Source of the DNA: Turritopsis dohrnii
Taxonomy: Eukaryota; Cnidaria; Hydrozoa; Anthoathecata; Oceaniidae
Length of the DNA: 64,000 nucleotides
NCBI GenBank assembly: GCA_027922465.2
Contig: BQMF02000044.1
Coordinates: 558,001 to 622,000 of the forward strand
Direction: 5' to 3'
A program made the translations under genes and the position numbers. Shown piece after piece: positions 1 through 11,499 of the stretch; the stretch's first letter is position 1, and the number at the start of each line of letters is the position of its first letter. The notes under the pieces are model-generated. The model saw only the letters and a program-made list of their open reading frames with translations, searched no databases and was not told where the DNA came from.

Positions 1-335
1 TCGCACCAAAACAAGATTTATGCGCATTTTCTCAACTAGGGCGTTTTGAGGGCGGTAAGAACTAATTTTTCTTCTTTTTAATTAAGATTCATCGCAAATG
101 ATCAGCTCATAGCTTTTTTGCAAAAATAACATGTTTATATAGACTCTAGTAGACTTTTTAATGAATTACATCACCGCGAAGAGGTGTCGTTTCTCTTTGT
201 AAATAGCGCAAATATCATACTAAATCATAGTAAATACTCAATTTGAAAACAAGGTGTATAATGACGTAATTCATGAAAAGTTCTATAGAGATATTGTAGT
301 CAATTGATGCGATTCTTCGCCGTCCGTCTCTGATT

Positions 336-1866
336 CTAGCAAAGCATCTGAATCATTATCAGCAAATTCATCTTCGCCGTCATCTGATTCTGAATCATTG
401 TAAATGTTGCAAAGACCGATGGACGTAAAGATGTGGGACAGTAATTTTTCAACTGTTTGTGTACCACTTCGTCGTTAGCTAATGATGTTTCGAGAAAAGA
501 AACTTCATCATATGAAATAACGTGACCATAACGGTTCAGCCAAAGTAGAAGTTGTTTTGAGCCTGTTTTTCGTTTTGTGCAGAGAGACAGAAGAGCGTGT
601 TTTGATGTTCGATGACGGCCATTTGTTGCACAATAGATGATGTCCTGGCTTACTGATGATACAATGTGTTTTTTCTTTTCGGATAACCGAGACTTTCTGC
701 TTGTTATTAGCGCCATTATCAGCTTTTCGGGTAGTGGCGGTAGCGAGGTATGATTTCTGAGTAATTCCGACTCTTTAGGAGGCCAATTTTCATAGGTTAA
801 AGGCATCGCATTAATTTCTTGTCGAACTGACAACGCAATTCTGTTGATGATTTGTTCCATTGATGGGTTTTCTTTTTCTTCGAATCTTCGAATCTTACGT
901 GTCATGATGTCTATTATCTCTCCCTTAGGTATGCATGGATTGAAGAAAAATGAGTGAACACCATCTTTAGGAGACCAATGTTCGATATTTTCACCCAAAT
1001 GGTCCAAAACTGCGCTTATCAACGTTCGCACGTCAACTGTGGAGAGTGGGTCTGGACACATTTCCTTATAAATGTCAGCTAATTCATTTAACTGCAAAAT
1101 TCCTTTGTCTTCAATGACATGTTTTTGAACATACAGAAGAAGTTTGTTCGATATCTGTTGTTTGCTGTTTCCGCTCAACTGGGCGACGAGGTCTTGTATA
1201 ATCACGATAGCAGCTCTTGTGGTATCTTAATTCTAATGCCACTATGTTCTCCCATTCCAACCCGGAAACGTACGCAACCAATCGTGGAATGTCATTTTTA
1301 GCCAAGGCTGCCTGTTTAAGTGTGGTGGCAGCAGGTTCGGTCAAACAAAGTTGCAACCTTTCATAGCCGCTCTTAGACGCATCAGTTTTGCGTTTAAAAC
1401 AAATGCAACATTCTTCGTCGGCGATAATTTTACCTGAATCCGAAAATTTAATGGCAAATGCTTTAGTAATAAATAAAATAACCAGAAGCATCATAACTTT
1501 GATATGGAATAAGATGACAAAATATGCTTAAAATCTAATATTTCGGCTTCTATCCTGAAGCCATTGACAATGGTCCAATTGCCCAAATCAACATTTATAC
1601 ACAAATGCTTTAGGAGCTCATATCTACTGACGCATTTGAGCATTGCGTCGTTTATTCATGAACGTGTAAAAGAACGAAAGAAAGTTTAAGAAATTACCCA
1701 TTCGATCTCTTTTTCGACCTGATCTACGCAAATCATTCTCACTTTCATTCTCACCACATCCAGACTTGGATTGGAATTTCTCCAAAGTTGTTTTGTGCGT
1801 GTAAGAATCGAAACATTTTTGATGAAATTGAGACTGAAAAGCAGAGGAACTTTCCAATAAATTCAT
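336..1866 (-). pseudogene. Broken Cys-rich mobile-type gene, frameshifted
   Basis: Three minus-strand blocks look like parts of one protein. Block 1 (1866 to about 1690) has an HQKCFDSYTHKTTLEKF motif followed by a basic RRSGRKRD stretch. Block 2 (about 1494-1185) has CCICFKRK and then HKSCYRDYT, a repeated C-x2-C / H-x2-C-Y layout. Block 3 (about 1205-336) continues with QISNKLLLYVQKHVIEDKG and runs about 280 residues. Blocks 2 and 3 overlap in different frames around 1111-1205, which is best explained by a frameshift just after HKSCYRDYTR. I recall this layout from abundant multi-copy uncharacterised proteins of cnidarians and other marine invertebrates that behave like mobile-element cargo, but I cannot name the family or assign a catalytic role. 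An intron between blocks 1 and 2 is possible (acceptor-like sequence around 1500). I see no intact reading frame for the whole. Confidence 0.5.
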
Positions 1867-2062
1867 AATTTTTTCATCTTTTCGAACTTGACTGAAAAAA
1901 AAAAGAAAATGATAAGAAGTTTTACTTTTTACCGCTAGTTATAAGCAATAAAGAATCTCTCATTTGCAGAAACCTCACTTTACCTTGCATGTTTCAACTT
2001 GGCAAAAGCATTCTCTGTGAATCCTCGTAACTCTTGTTCTTTATCGTACAATTTATTATGTA

Positions 2063-4352
2063 CTAGCCGCCAAGGCGGCGTCGCTCGCCGCCCATGTCCA
2101 CCTGCTCTGTATCACTGTATCAATAAACGTCAAATTTCCTTCGGCTCGTACAACTTGTGTTCAACCAGAAGCAGATTGGAAGTCACAACCTCTGGTAAAA
2201 CCAATCTTTTATCAGTGTAACAATACACTCAAAACGTAGAGAGAGAAAACTTCAACTTTTTATTAGCTTTTGTTTTAAAAAAGTTACGCGCTCTAACATG
2301 GGTGCTATCAAACGTAAGGGGGGAATGGTTTCTCTTCGTAAAAAATCACACCGGAGGAGAGAAAAAAAGGCACGTGCTAAATGAATAGATAGAATAAAAA
2401 AACGTTCGATCAGAACGCTTAACAATTAAAAGAAGAAATTAATTTATTAAAAGAAAAGCAAAAAAAAAAAAAAAAAAAACATTTTGTTTTGATATGATAC
2501 TCTTTTTTTACCTATCGGTTTTTAAACATTTTGATTGCTCAAAAAAAAAGTTCACCCGTCTCAGACAGTCAGGCAAGAGTTAGTGGCAAACCGAAAATAT
2601 GCTGCCACGTTCTGCCACTGCTGCTTTTTGTCCAAAATATTTAATAAGTTAGTTTCTTTGTATTTAGTTGATGTACTGTTTTCAAAGCCAAGTCAACGTG
2701 GAATATAAAACTAACAATAATAATAAAAACAAAACGTTATTCCTATTAGCTCATCAGCCAAAAAAAGTCACGTTCGATTGGGGTTGCAATGTATTTGCTT
2801 CGAACTCACGTCGCACACAAGAAAAGAAATAATTTCGCTCACAACTCAATCTACCATTTTGTGTGACTTACAAACAAACAAACGCACAAACAAACAAACA
2901 AACAAACAGAGAATCGGCTATTAATATATAGACTAGCCGCCAAGGCGGCGTCGTTCGCCGCCCATGTTCACCATGCGTTGACTTCAAGAAAAATAAAATT
3001 TAGGAATTGGCAACCGAAAGTGCTCCCATATTGTAGAGCTCGAAAAACTGATCAAAAAATGTATGGGATCGTTCCGCTACGATCAACCGTTACAGAGATA
3101 TCATTGTTCAAAGATTTTGATGACGTCACAGATCCCTCCCCAAAAAAATTAGACCCAAATGTTTCGTCACCCCATCGCCTGTATCGCAGACCCCAAAAAA
3201 CGTCAGTTATCCCTATTGGTTATCGAGATAATTTTCCCTAAACTTCGCATTCGATTAAGGTCTCAATGCAATGGTTTCATACTGACGTCGCGCGCAAGAA
3301 GAGAAATAATTTATGTGTGATCTTACATTGCTGACTCCCCGATTTCTTTCGCAGTTCACATCTACCATTTTGCGTGACTTACAAACAAACAAACGCACAA
3401 ACAAACAAACAAACAGAGAATCGGCTATTAATATATAGACTAGCCGCCAAGGCGGCGTCGCTCGCCGCCCATGTGCATCTGCTCTGTGTCACCCCGGAGA
3501 CCCCAATAAACCTCATATTTCCTTAAAAACGGCTCGTACAACTTCTGTTCAGCCAGAGGCAGATTCGAAATCAAATATCAAATATCAGTTTAAACAAATA
3601 GTACCAAAAAACCCAAATTTCATGATGTGCTATTTATTTACTTTTTAAAACCAATCGTTTTTCACTTTAACAATTACACTCAAAACATAGAGAGAAAAAA
3701 CTTCAACTTATTATTAGCTTTTGTTTTAAAAAAGTTACGCGCTCTAACATGGGTGCTATCAAACAGGGCGAAAATGGTTTCTCTTCTTAAAAAGATCACA
3801 AGGGAGGAGAAAGAATGGCACATGCTAAATGAATAAACTGAATAAAAGAAACGTTCGATCGGAAGCGCTTAACAATTAAAAGAAATTAAATTATTAAAAG
3901 AAAAGCAAAAAAATGTTTTGTTTCATGATACTCTTTCTTTACCTATCGGTTTTTAAACATTTTGATTGCTCATAAAAAAAGTTCACCCGTCTCAGACAGT
4001 CAGGCAAGCGTTAGGATACACTGGCAAACCGAACATGCTGCCACGTTCTGCCACTGCTGCTTTTTGTCCAAAATGTTTAATCAGTTAGTTTCTTTGTATT
4101 TAGTTGATGTATTGTTTTCAAAGCCAAGTCAACGGTGGTCCTTGGAATATAAAACTAACAATAATAATAAAAACAAAACGTTATCTCTATTGGTTCACCA
4201 GCCAAAAAAAGTCACGTTCGATAGGGGTTACAATGTATTTGCTTTGAACTCACGTCGCGCACAAAAAAAGAAATAATTTCGCTCACAACTCAAGCTACCA
4301 TTTTGCGTGACTTACAAACAAACAGACGGAGAATCGGCTATTAATATATAGA
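2063..4352 (-). mobile_element. Head-to-tail trimer of non-autonomous Helitron-like elements
   Basis: Read on the minus strand, three units abut with no spacer: 3440-4352 (913 bp), 2933-3439 (507 bp) and 2063-2932 (870 bp). Each begins TCTATATATTAATAG and ends with the hairpin GCCGCCTTGGCGGC running into CTAG. The outer flanks are A before the first TC and T after the last CTAG, so the array sits exactly in an A/T target. The 5' TC, the 3' CTRR with a nearby hairpin and insertion between A and T are known Helitron hallmarks. The two outer units are alike along their length. The middle unit shares both termini but has a different core. No Rep or helicase ORF is present. The units also carry an AAAC-type simple repeat near the 5' (minus-strand) end. 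Confidence 0.75.
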
Positions 4353-5204
4353 TAATGCAGGTTTCTTTCGTCGCTGCACTTTTTTTCATAAATGAAATGG
4401 AAAGTCTTCTTCCTTTCTTCTTCTCCATGTTACTTTTTTTCTGCAAGTTTCGCATATTTCGCGCGAGTCTTGTTCATGCGTCCTCTCTCGCAGATTATTT
4501 TTTTGTTCCGGGGGTTACTTAAGTTGTTTTTTTTTTTTGTATCTTTTTGTTAAACTAGCCAGATTTAAATAATAACTACTTCTATATACTATAGGATAAT
4601 CCATAACCTTAAATTAATGTATGTTTTGTTTTCCCTAAAGTATCATGTTTTTTTATTAGATCTTAATTTTTATTTGTAACCCCCTAACAAGGAGCGTTGA
4701 AGAAAAAATGAGCTTTGTGAAGAAGTGTAAACAGAACATGTGAGTTAATTAACATGGTGGCTGTTCATGCTTTGTTTTCCTCCTGGTAAATTGTGTTTTA
4801 TTTTTTAGATATCTTTACAAGCAAGTAAAATCAAACATTCCAGTAAATGAAACACGTTTTAGTTTACGTAGTAGGAGCTTTTGATCGTATTATTGAAAGG
4901 TCCCATTTTATGCAACGCTCGGCGAAATTTTTTGACCATCTGCTCCCTGACTAATAAGTAGCGGTACCGACAAAGTGACCACCTCACCGCACCGATTCGA
5001 TGAACTCGCCCTTTTAATGCACTGAATAAACAACGCTGGGTATTTACAAAAAGCATTATCATACAAAAACAAAATTTAAAAGCATAAAAACCCATAAATA
5101 AAGTAGCGGCAACTGCATTTAAATTAACAATATGTAGATAATAAAAAAAACAATAAACAAAGAAAAGAGACAAAACGAGGTAACGAGGCCATAACACAGT
5201 GTTT
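4353..5204. other. Non-coding stretch, nothing recognised
   Basis: AT-rich sequence with short T runs. An open frame at 4859-5272 (minus) has the composition of chance translation of AT-rich DNA and no recognisable domain, so it is not called. Confidence 0.5.
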
Positions 5205-5400
5205 AAGCCGAAATATTGGAAAAGTGGAGCCACAAAACTGTGATTGGGATTTTCGTGGGTTTGAATCCACACCTAAGTACACCGGTGGAGAGGTGCGCTT
5301 TCACTATTCATTACAATAGCATTATACAGGCCGCGTGGTAGTAATAGCCTGTCTTTAAGAACTGAAAATTCAAGACTCAAAAATGTGCATTAAATTATAA
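5205..5400 (+). repeat. tRNA-derived SINE-like repeat, copy 1
   Basis: A tRNA-like head ends in GGTTTGAATCC at about 5259, matching the pol III B-box consensus. It is followed by a body (GGTGGAGAGGTGCGCTTTCACTATT, split here only by divergence, then ACAGGCCGC-GGTAG) that reappears at about 15515-15740. The family is not named. The second copy is the main support that this is a dispersed repeat and not a tRNA gene. Confidence 0.5.
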
Positions 5401-6529
5401 AAGGTCAATTAGTCTTTCTCATAAATAATGTACCGCCCTTAAGCTTACTACATTTAAAACAAAGTTCGATGAGAAGAAACTTATTAAAGGGAAATTAAGC
5501 CTTAAAATTTTTTTTCTGATTTTGAGCATGAAATACTTCATTCATCCTAGAGGAACACTTTTTAATGTATAAAAGGTATTCCAAATGAAAAAAAAATGCC
5601 AAAAAAAACAACTTAGTTAAATCGCCATTACAGCTTTCGTTATAAATATCATTACGTCACAGAGCGAAATTCATTTGCAGAAACATCAGACGTAGGCAAC
5701 ACCATGATGACATGTTTTATACGCCTACGTTCTAAAGATACGAGAAACGGTAGAAAAACAACAAAAACAACACGAAGATATTTATCGTTCACCAACATAA
5801 CAATCTTAAACATCAAGAAACAGCAAAATGTAAAATAAGTTTCTCGTTAGCGATTCAAGAAAAACAAAAACAGTCAAACTGAAGATTTCATTTTTTATAC
5901 ATCTAAAATATACACATTTGTTCAAAAACTCACTTACGCACATATACCTGCTATAAATCTAAAACAAATACTTTTTAATGAAGGTTTTATTAACAAAATC
6001 TTCACGTTCACGCTATCACTACAAAAAGATCGATAGCCCTGTGACGTCAAAAATTCGCATGATCTCCATCGTAGTGCTCTTTTGTAAGCAGCAATGGCGT
6101 CTGTTGTTAGTTATTAAATAACGAAAAATTGAGTATAATTATTGTTTTTGACAATTTTTAATGATCACAGAGGATTAATGAGACCTTTCTGCAGCTAATA
6201 TAAAAAATTTTTCATGAAGGCTTAATGCTTCAACATGCAAATAAAAACAGTTTCAAAAGCGAACCAGATTTTTGTGGGACTATGTTGAACATTAGTTGTA
6301 GTATGTTTTCGAGAGATGATTAAATTATTGGAATGTCAAATAGATATAAATTGGTTCCGTAAGATGCTTTTGGAGCTGAAAAACATGGGACGTCTCACTA
6401 CTAAAACTTGGTTGTTTCTCGTTGAACGTAACAGACTGAGTCTCAAAAGCTTCATCATGCAAACATATTTATAACCAATGATATTCACACTAATCAAATA
6501 ACTAGTTTAATAAATGCTAATTTTGTGTT
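5400..6529. other. Non-coding stretch 3' of the NLR gene
   Basis: AT-rich sequence with no gene-like frame. It must contain the 3' untranslated region of the NLR gene on the minus strand. I could not pin down a polyadenylation signal. Confidence 0.4.
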
Positions 6530-9500
6530 TCAAAGAAATTCTACTGTCACTGGAACGCCAATAAATATATTCTCAACGGCTTTGTTATTGACAAAAATAT
6601 GTTTATCAAATATGAGTTGAAGGTCAATTGCTCTACTCTTTAAATTATCTTTTAATATCTCCATATCCTTCACATCAAGCTTTGAGTGAGAAATGGATAA
6701 CGATGATAGGGACGGCAGTGCAGGCAATAAAACGTGGAAAAGGTAGCTATTCAAATGTGACACAAACAACACTTTCAAAGTAACCATTCCATTTTCTTCT
6801 ACTTGTTGAAGAATCGAATCGGTAATTCTGTGCATTCCTATTTCTGATATATTAGAATTGCCGCGTAGATCTAAACACTTAATTTTACTAAAACATGAAG
6901 ACAACGTGATGACGCCATCATCTGTGATGTTGCAAGAGCTCAAGCTAATTCCACTTAACTTCCGTTCTGCATCTTGTATTGCTTTTGATAAAAGCGTTAA
7001 CGTCGGTAATGATATGCTACATTCCATAACATCCAAGTCAGTGATATATGACATGCACGGTAACATACTTTTCACTACTTGATCAGAACAATTACTGAGG
7101 GTCAAAGATTCAAGGAAAACCGTTCCTTTACTTTTTGCTTCATAAAAGCGAAGTGATAACATTTGAGCAGATTCATTTGGAATGCTGTTGCACTGTCTCA
7201 GCTCAAAATGACGAAGGTAAGGTAGATATTCAATCAGCTTTACTGGTAAATATGATAAAACAAGGCTTCTTAATTTAACCAAACCTTTATGCTCGTTCTT
7301 CTTTTCATCTGTGACTAATGAAATAAATAGTTTTGCATTAAAACTTGGCCAAATAAATATGTCAGTGGATCTAATAAGTAATGACTTTGCAGATTCCAAC
7401 TCTTCATCATTTAGAAAACCATTAAAGTCAATATAGAGTGAAATCGTGATATCACCAAATATCAGCTCTTTTTCTGGTGAAAATATGGAAGAAACGTTAC
7501 GCAACATTTGATGAGATGTAATTAACACTGCAACTCTTCTTGCTTGATTAACAGTGTCGACTAAAACAGATGGAACTTTACGTTTTGATTCACAAATAGA
7601 CTCTATCAATGTCCACCAGGAGTCATTGATAAGTAGAAAGGAAGATAGTTTGAAGGATTTCTCTAAACGCATCTGCAACCAATTAAATATGCCGTTCCAC
7701 TTTAAGAGATAGTAGAAATTTCCTGCTTCACGTCGAAGCTGACAGTTCAAGAGTTTGACCAGCAGACAATCAATGTGACAATCCAGCAGATTTTCCAGTC
7801 TGTATTCTTTCACAAGTCCTTCCAAGAAGACGTGTAGCAAATCATCACCTTTGTTTGACTGTGAAATGGTTGTATGTAACGATATCAGAGTTGGCAAAGA
7901 ATTCCAGAGCGGGGATTCCAATGTCAAATTCATGAAAGTATCATAAATTTCGTTCCTGGGTTTTGAAAATAAATATAAGCCACAAAAGAATTCGGCAAAA
8001 ATTAAATGCTGGAACTGGTAACTATAACCTCTTTTGTTTGAGCCATACTTGACCAAGATACCACACTTTTGTACATCTAAGTCAACTGTTTTGAAAACAA
8101 CTTGATGATTATTCAGAGAATAAAAAGAAAGTTTTCCGAGTTCCATCATCACCTGAACTACTTTCTGATGAGAAGCGACTTGATAAAGATCCACATTGGA
8201 CAAAGCAAGTTCTTTGTAACAGTTCTGGATGATGAATAAACACATGACCAGGTTTGCATTAACAGTTGAAGTGACGTTGTGGAAACCATTCCGTTGATCG
8301 TTTACATTACATAAGGTTTCCAAATACAAAGGAATTGTCGCCAATGATTTGATCTCTGGCTTGTGTTTGATTTCTTCAATCATTCTCTTTACCAATTCAT
8401 CTTTATCCTGCCGATCACTGTAGTGTTTTTCAACGAATGATATTTGATTCTCAGTTGTCAATCCCATCACATCAACCAATCTAGGAGTTTGGTGTTTCAC
8501 TTTTAACACTACATTTCGAATGGCATTCGGTCTCCCCGCAATACAAACACGAAAACTATGAGACGATTTCAAATAGTTCTTTTTCAACATGTCATAGATT
8601 TTACTAAGTTTTGAGCTTTCTAATTCATCTAAACCATCAAGCACAAAAAGAACATGTTTGCCAAATTCTTCCATGTGATCTAAATTCATTTTTTGAATTA
8701 AATCTGAAAAATGATTAATGGCAAAATCTTTCAACGTGCTTTCGTGTAATTCCTCGATCTCTCTACACTTGATGTAAAATAACAATTTGACATCGTTAAG
8801 CATCTCGTCTTTAGACCATTTCAAAACCAACATGTCCGCCAAAAAACTTTTTCCTATTCCACCAATTCCTCGAATCAAAACAAAATCGTCACTTACATCA
8901 TTTAAAACGTCCTGCATTTCAATCTTTTCTCGTAAACTTAACTGGTTGGCGAGGTTGAAGATGCGATCAGAATTTATTATGCTTTTGGACTTTCCTACAT
9001 CGTTGCTGATACACAAGTTGGCGTATTGACTCATACGTTTTGTGGAAGTCAAAGGACATTTATTAAGAACATGTTTGAACCTTGATTGATAATGTTTTAT
9101 TTGAGCATTTCTGAAGTCTTTTAATTCTAAAAGGTAACAAAATATTATGAGTGTATTGGTGCAAAAGTATGTTTATTTCTATTTGGTAATAAGAACAAGA
9201 TTTATGAGTACAAAAAAACAATGTGACATCAATTCAGAGTCATAAACAAACCTGTAGTGATGTATGTATCTTCAACAATCTTTTTGACGATGTTTTGATG
9301 ATTCTGCATAATTAACTGTTGCTTGAGGTGGTTCCATGAAATATTGAATAACTTGCATTCAAAGCATTTGTTCATTTTCTCTTCGTTAGTAATGCTCTTT
9401 TGCGTTATAACATCAATAACATGAGCATCTATATGAAGTGATATTGCAAGATCTCTCCATCCATCTTCAATATCCTTACAAACGATATCAAGTGCTTCTC

Positions 9501-10118
9501 GTAGCACTATGGAGCCTAAAGCAGTACATAATCATTATAGAAATTTCATATGTTAATTTTATATTTATGGTGAAAAAGTATAGAAACAAACTCACGTGGT
9601 ATCTCATTTCTGATATCTTTCAACAAATCTTCGATAATTTTTCCAGAATTATCAATTCTTGTATGGCGAAAATGCTCAATTTCTGCATCATTAGCACCAA
9701 GGGATTTCAAGATTGCTTTAATATCATCAAACTTTTGTGTATACAATGGATCTGTAAGAGTTTTGGATCCGTAATGAGCAATCCAATTTCGTGATTTCAG
9801 AAGATCTTCGATGGTGTTTGAGTTTGGATCATTTTTTAACCTTAAGATCTTTCCAAGCAATGATAAATCACAACTATCTATATTGGTACCCAAAGATGGT
9901 GTTCCAAACAGTATCTGACGTTGATCTGGAAAAAGATTCCTCAAGTTTCTCTTGTAAGGAACTAAGGCGTTATACAAAGGAATAGGATCTTTTGGAAAAT
10001 GCTTGAATATAATTTGTTTTGTATATTTCAAACCAACTTTTCTGGTCAGCAAACTCAGGCGTAACAGATTCTCATCTGAGATAACAACATGAAGATCTGA
10101 GGATATTGTTGAAGACAT
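6530..10118 (-). CDS. NLR immune receptor: HEPN-Death-NACHT-LRR
   Basis: Three exons splice in phase: 10118-9596, 9515-9252 and 9126-6530 (3,384 nt, 1,127 aa), with GT/AG borders. Exon 1 carries a HEPN-like domain with the R-N-x-x-A-H signature (R110, H115); it resembles the DZIP3-type HEPN of invertebrate NLRs. Exon 2 encodes a Death-fold domain (about residues 180-255; WRDLAISL, then KCFECKLFNISWNHLK). Exon 3 encodes a NACHT NTPase: Walker A GIGGIGKS at about 349-356, Walker B LFVLDGLDEL at about 422-431, and the CIAGRP sensor motif. The last 250 or so residues contain degenerate leucine-rich repeats (LSGISLSSCNITDDGV, IKCLDLRGN). Such receptors oligomerise on sensing a danger or microbial signal in the cytosol; here the Death domain would recruit partners and the HEPN part could be a nuclease or a scaffold (inference). 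A decayed copy lies about 6 kb to the right on the same strand. Confidence 0.88.
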
Positions 10119-11376
10119 TTACGATACCAACTAAACGCTTCCACGTTTCTTTATCATTTGGTTAGATGGAGAAATCAGCGTTGTTCTGCAAATAAGATGA
10201 AAAAAATAATTCAAAGAAGCAAAGTATTAACATGACACTAGAAAGAAAGATTACCGAACATTTATATAAAGAATATAAACAATTAACAAATAAAAATAGA
10301 AAATAACAAATAAACAAATAAAACTTGCCTTTTTTCTGTCCCATGACGTGTTATTTAACGAAAACATCTATTTTACACCAATACACATTTTCTAAGAAAA
10401 CTTCTTTTAAGGAAATCTATCGCTATCCTTCCTGATCTTTAGAATGTTGAATGTCTTTTAGTTCTTACAACCAAGTTCATATGTTTTTTTTATGAGCACA
10501 AACTTCCTTTATTGGTTTTATTTATACAAAACAGATAATTTACTGAACAATTAAATTCCATTATACCAGATTATAAATGAATCAATCAACTCCAATGCCA
10601 AACATGAGTGAAAAAAAGAACGAGCTTCAAATTATGTGCCAACGTTAATACGAAAACCTTAATGTAGTCAAAAAGTGGGAAAATCTTGGCAAAAATCATA
10701 GAAACCAATCATACAAACTTATCACTTTCAGTTTCATGAATTTAGGAAATGCATTTAGTAAGAAAATTTCATAAATCACCGATTTTCTCAAATGGAAGCC
10801 ACGGCTTCTATTTGTGTCTTTTTATGAAAATCTTATTCACTTTACATTCAATTTGAGTTTGTGGAACCACTGCTGTAGATTCGAATTTACTTTGAATAAT
10901 GTAAAGTGTTACCTTTGGCTTTAGAAACAGAATGTTTGAGGGCGGTTTTTATTAATTTTTTTCTGCTAAAATTGCGCTATGTTTCCGAAGGTGGTTTCTA
11001 TTTGAGGGTGGTTTCGTAAATCGTAAAATCGTCCAGGTTTTGAACTAGAAGGATAGAAAAATTTTCCTTTGGGTATTTATATATACCTGAACATCAAACA
11101 GATCATTGATAAGGCGTTTGTCCCATTTTTCAAACTTTACAAAGGTGAAAAGTTATTTTCGTATCAATATGTAATTTTGTCACCTCAAAAATATGTTTAG
11201 TCAGCGCTATTCTGATCAGTCAGTCAGGTGGGCGAGCTTACAGAAAAAATAAGCAACACAAAACAAGAATTATATACAACTACAGAACACTAGATAGCAT
11301 AAGCCAAATGGTGAAAATACTTAATATCCATAGGCGTATTCAGGGTCAGTCAAAAAAAGTGGAGGAGTCCAACATT
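10119..11376. other. NLR upstream region, no gene seen
   Basis: AT-rich sequence containing the presumed NLR promoter. An open frame at 10162-10344 (minus) is hydrophobic and AT-driven and is not called. Two short GAGGGCGGTTTT / GAGGGTGGTTTC motifs near 10934 and 11013 hint at an old repeat. Confidence 0.4.
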
Positions 11377-11499
11377 ACCCCAACCAGCACATTTGTTAAA
11401 AAATATCTGCGAAGGAGTATCTTTCTATAGAAATATACACACAATTTCAATAAAAATGCTCTCCATCGCAGTGGCTTTTTGTCAATTTTGCCGACTGGG
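11377..11499. mobile_element. Palindromic MITE, CCCAG family, copy 1
   Basis: A stretch of about 123 bp with imperfect terminal inverted repeats (CCAACCAGCACATTTG left; TTTTGCCGACTGGGA right) and an internal palindromic core in which CTGCGAAGGAGT and CATCGCAGTGGC face each other. Related copies lie at 17653, 23521, 30181 and 32228. Confidence 0.6.

Noticed and set aside
4859..5272. 137-codon hydrophobic minus-strand frame
   Set aside because: Phe/Leu/Tyr-rich translation of AT-rich DNA that overlaps a SINE-like repeat; no domain.
6858..9029. Plus-strand frames opposite the NLR exon 3
   Set aside because: Shadows of the NACHT-LRR coding exon.
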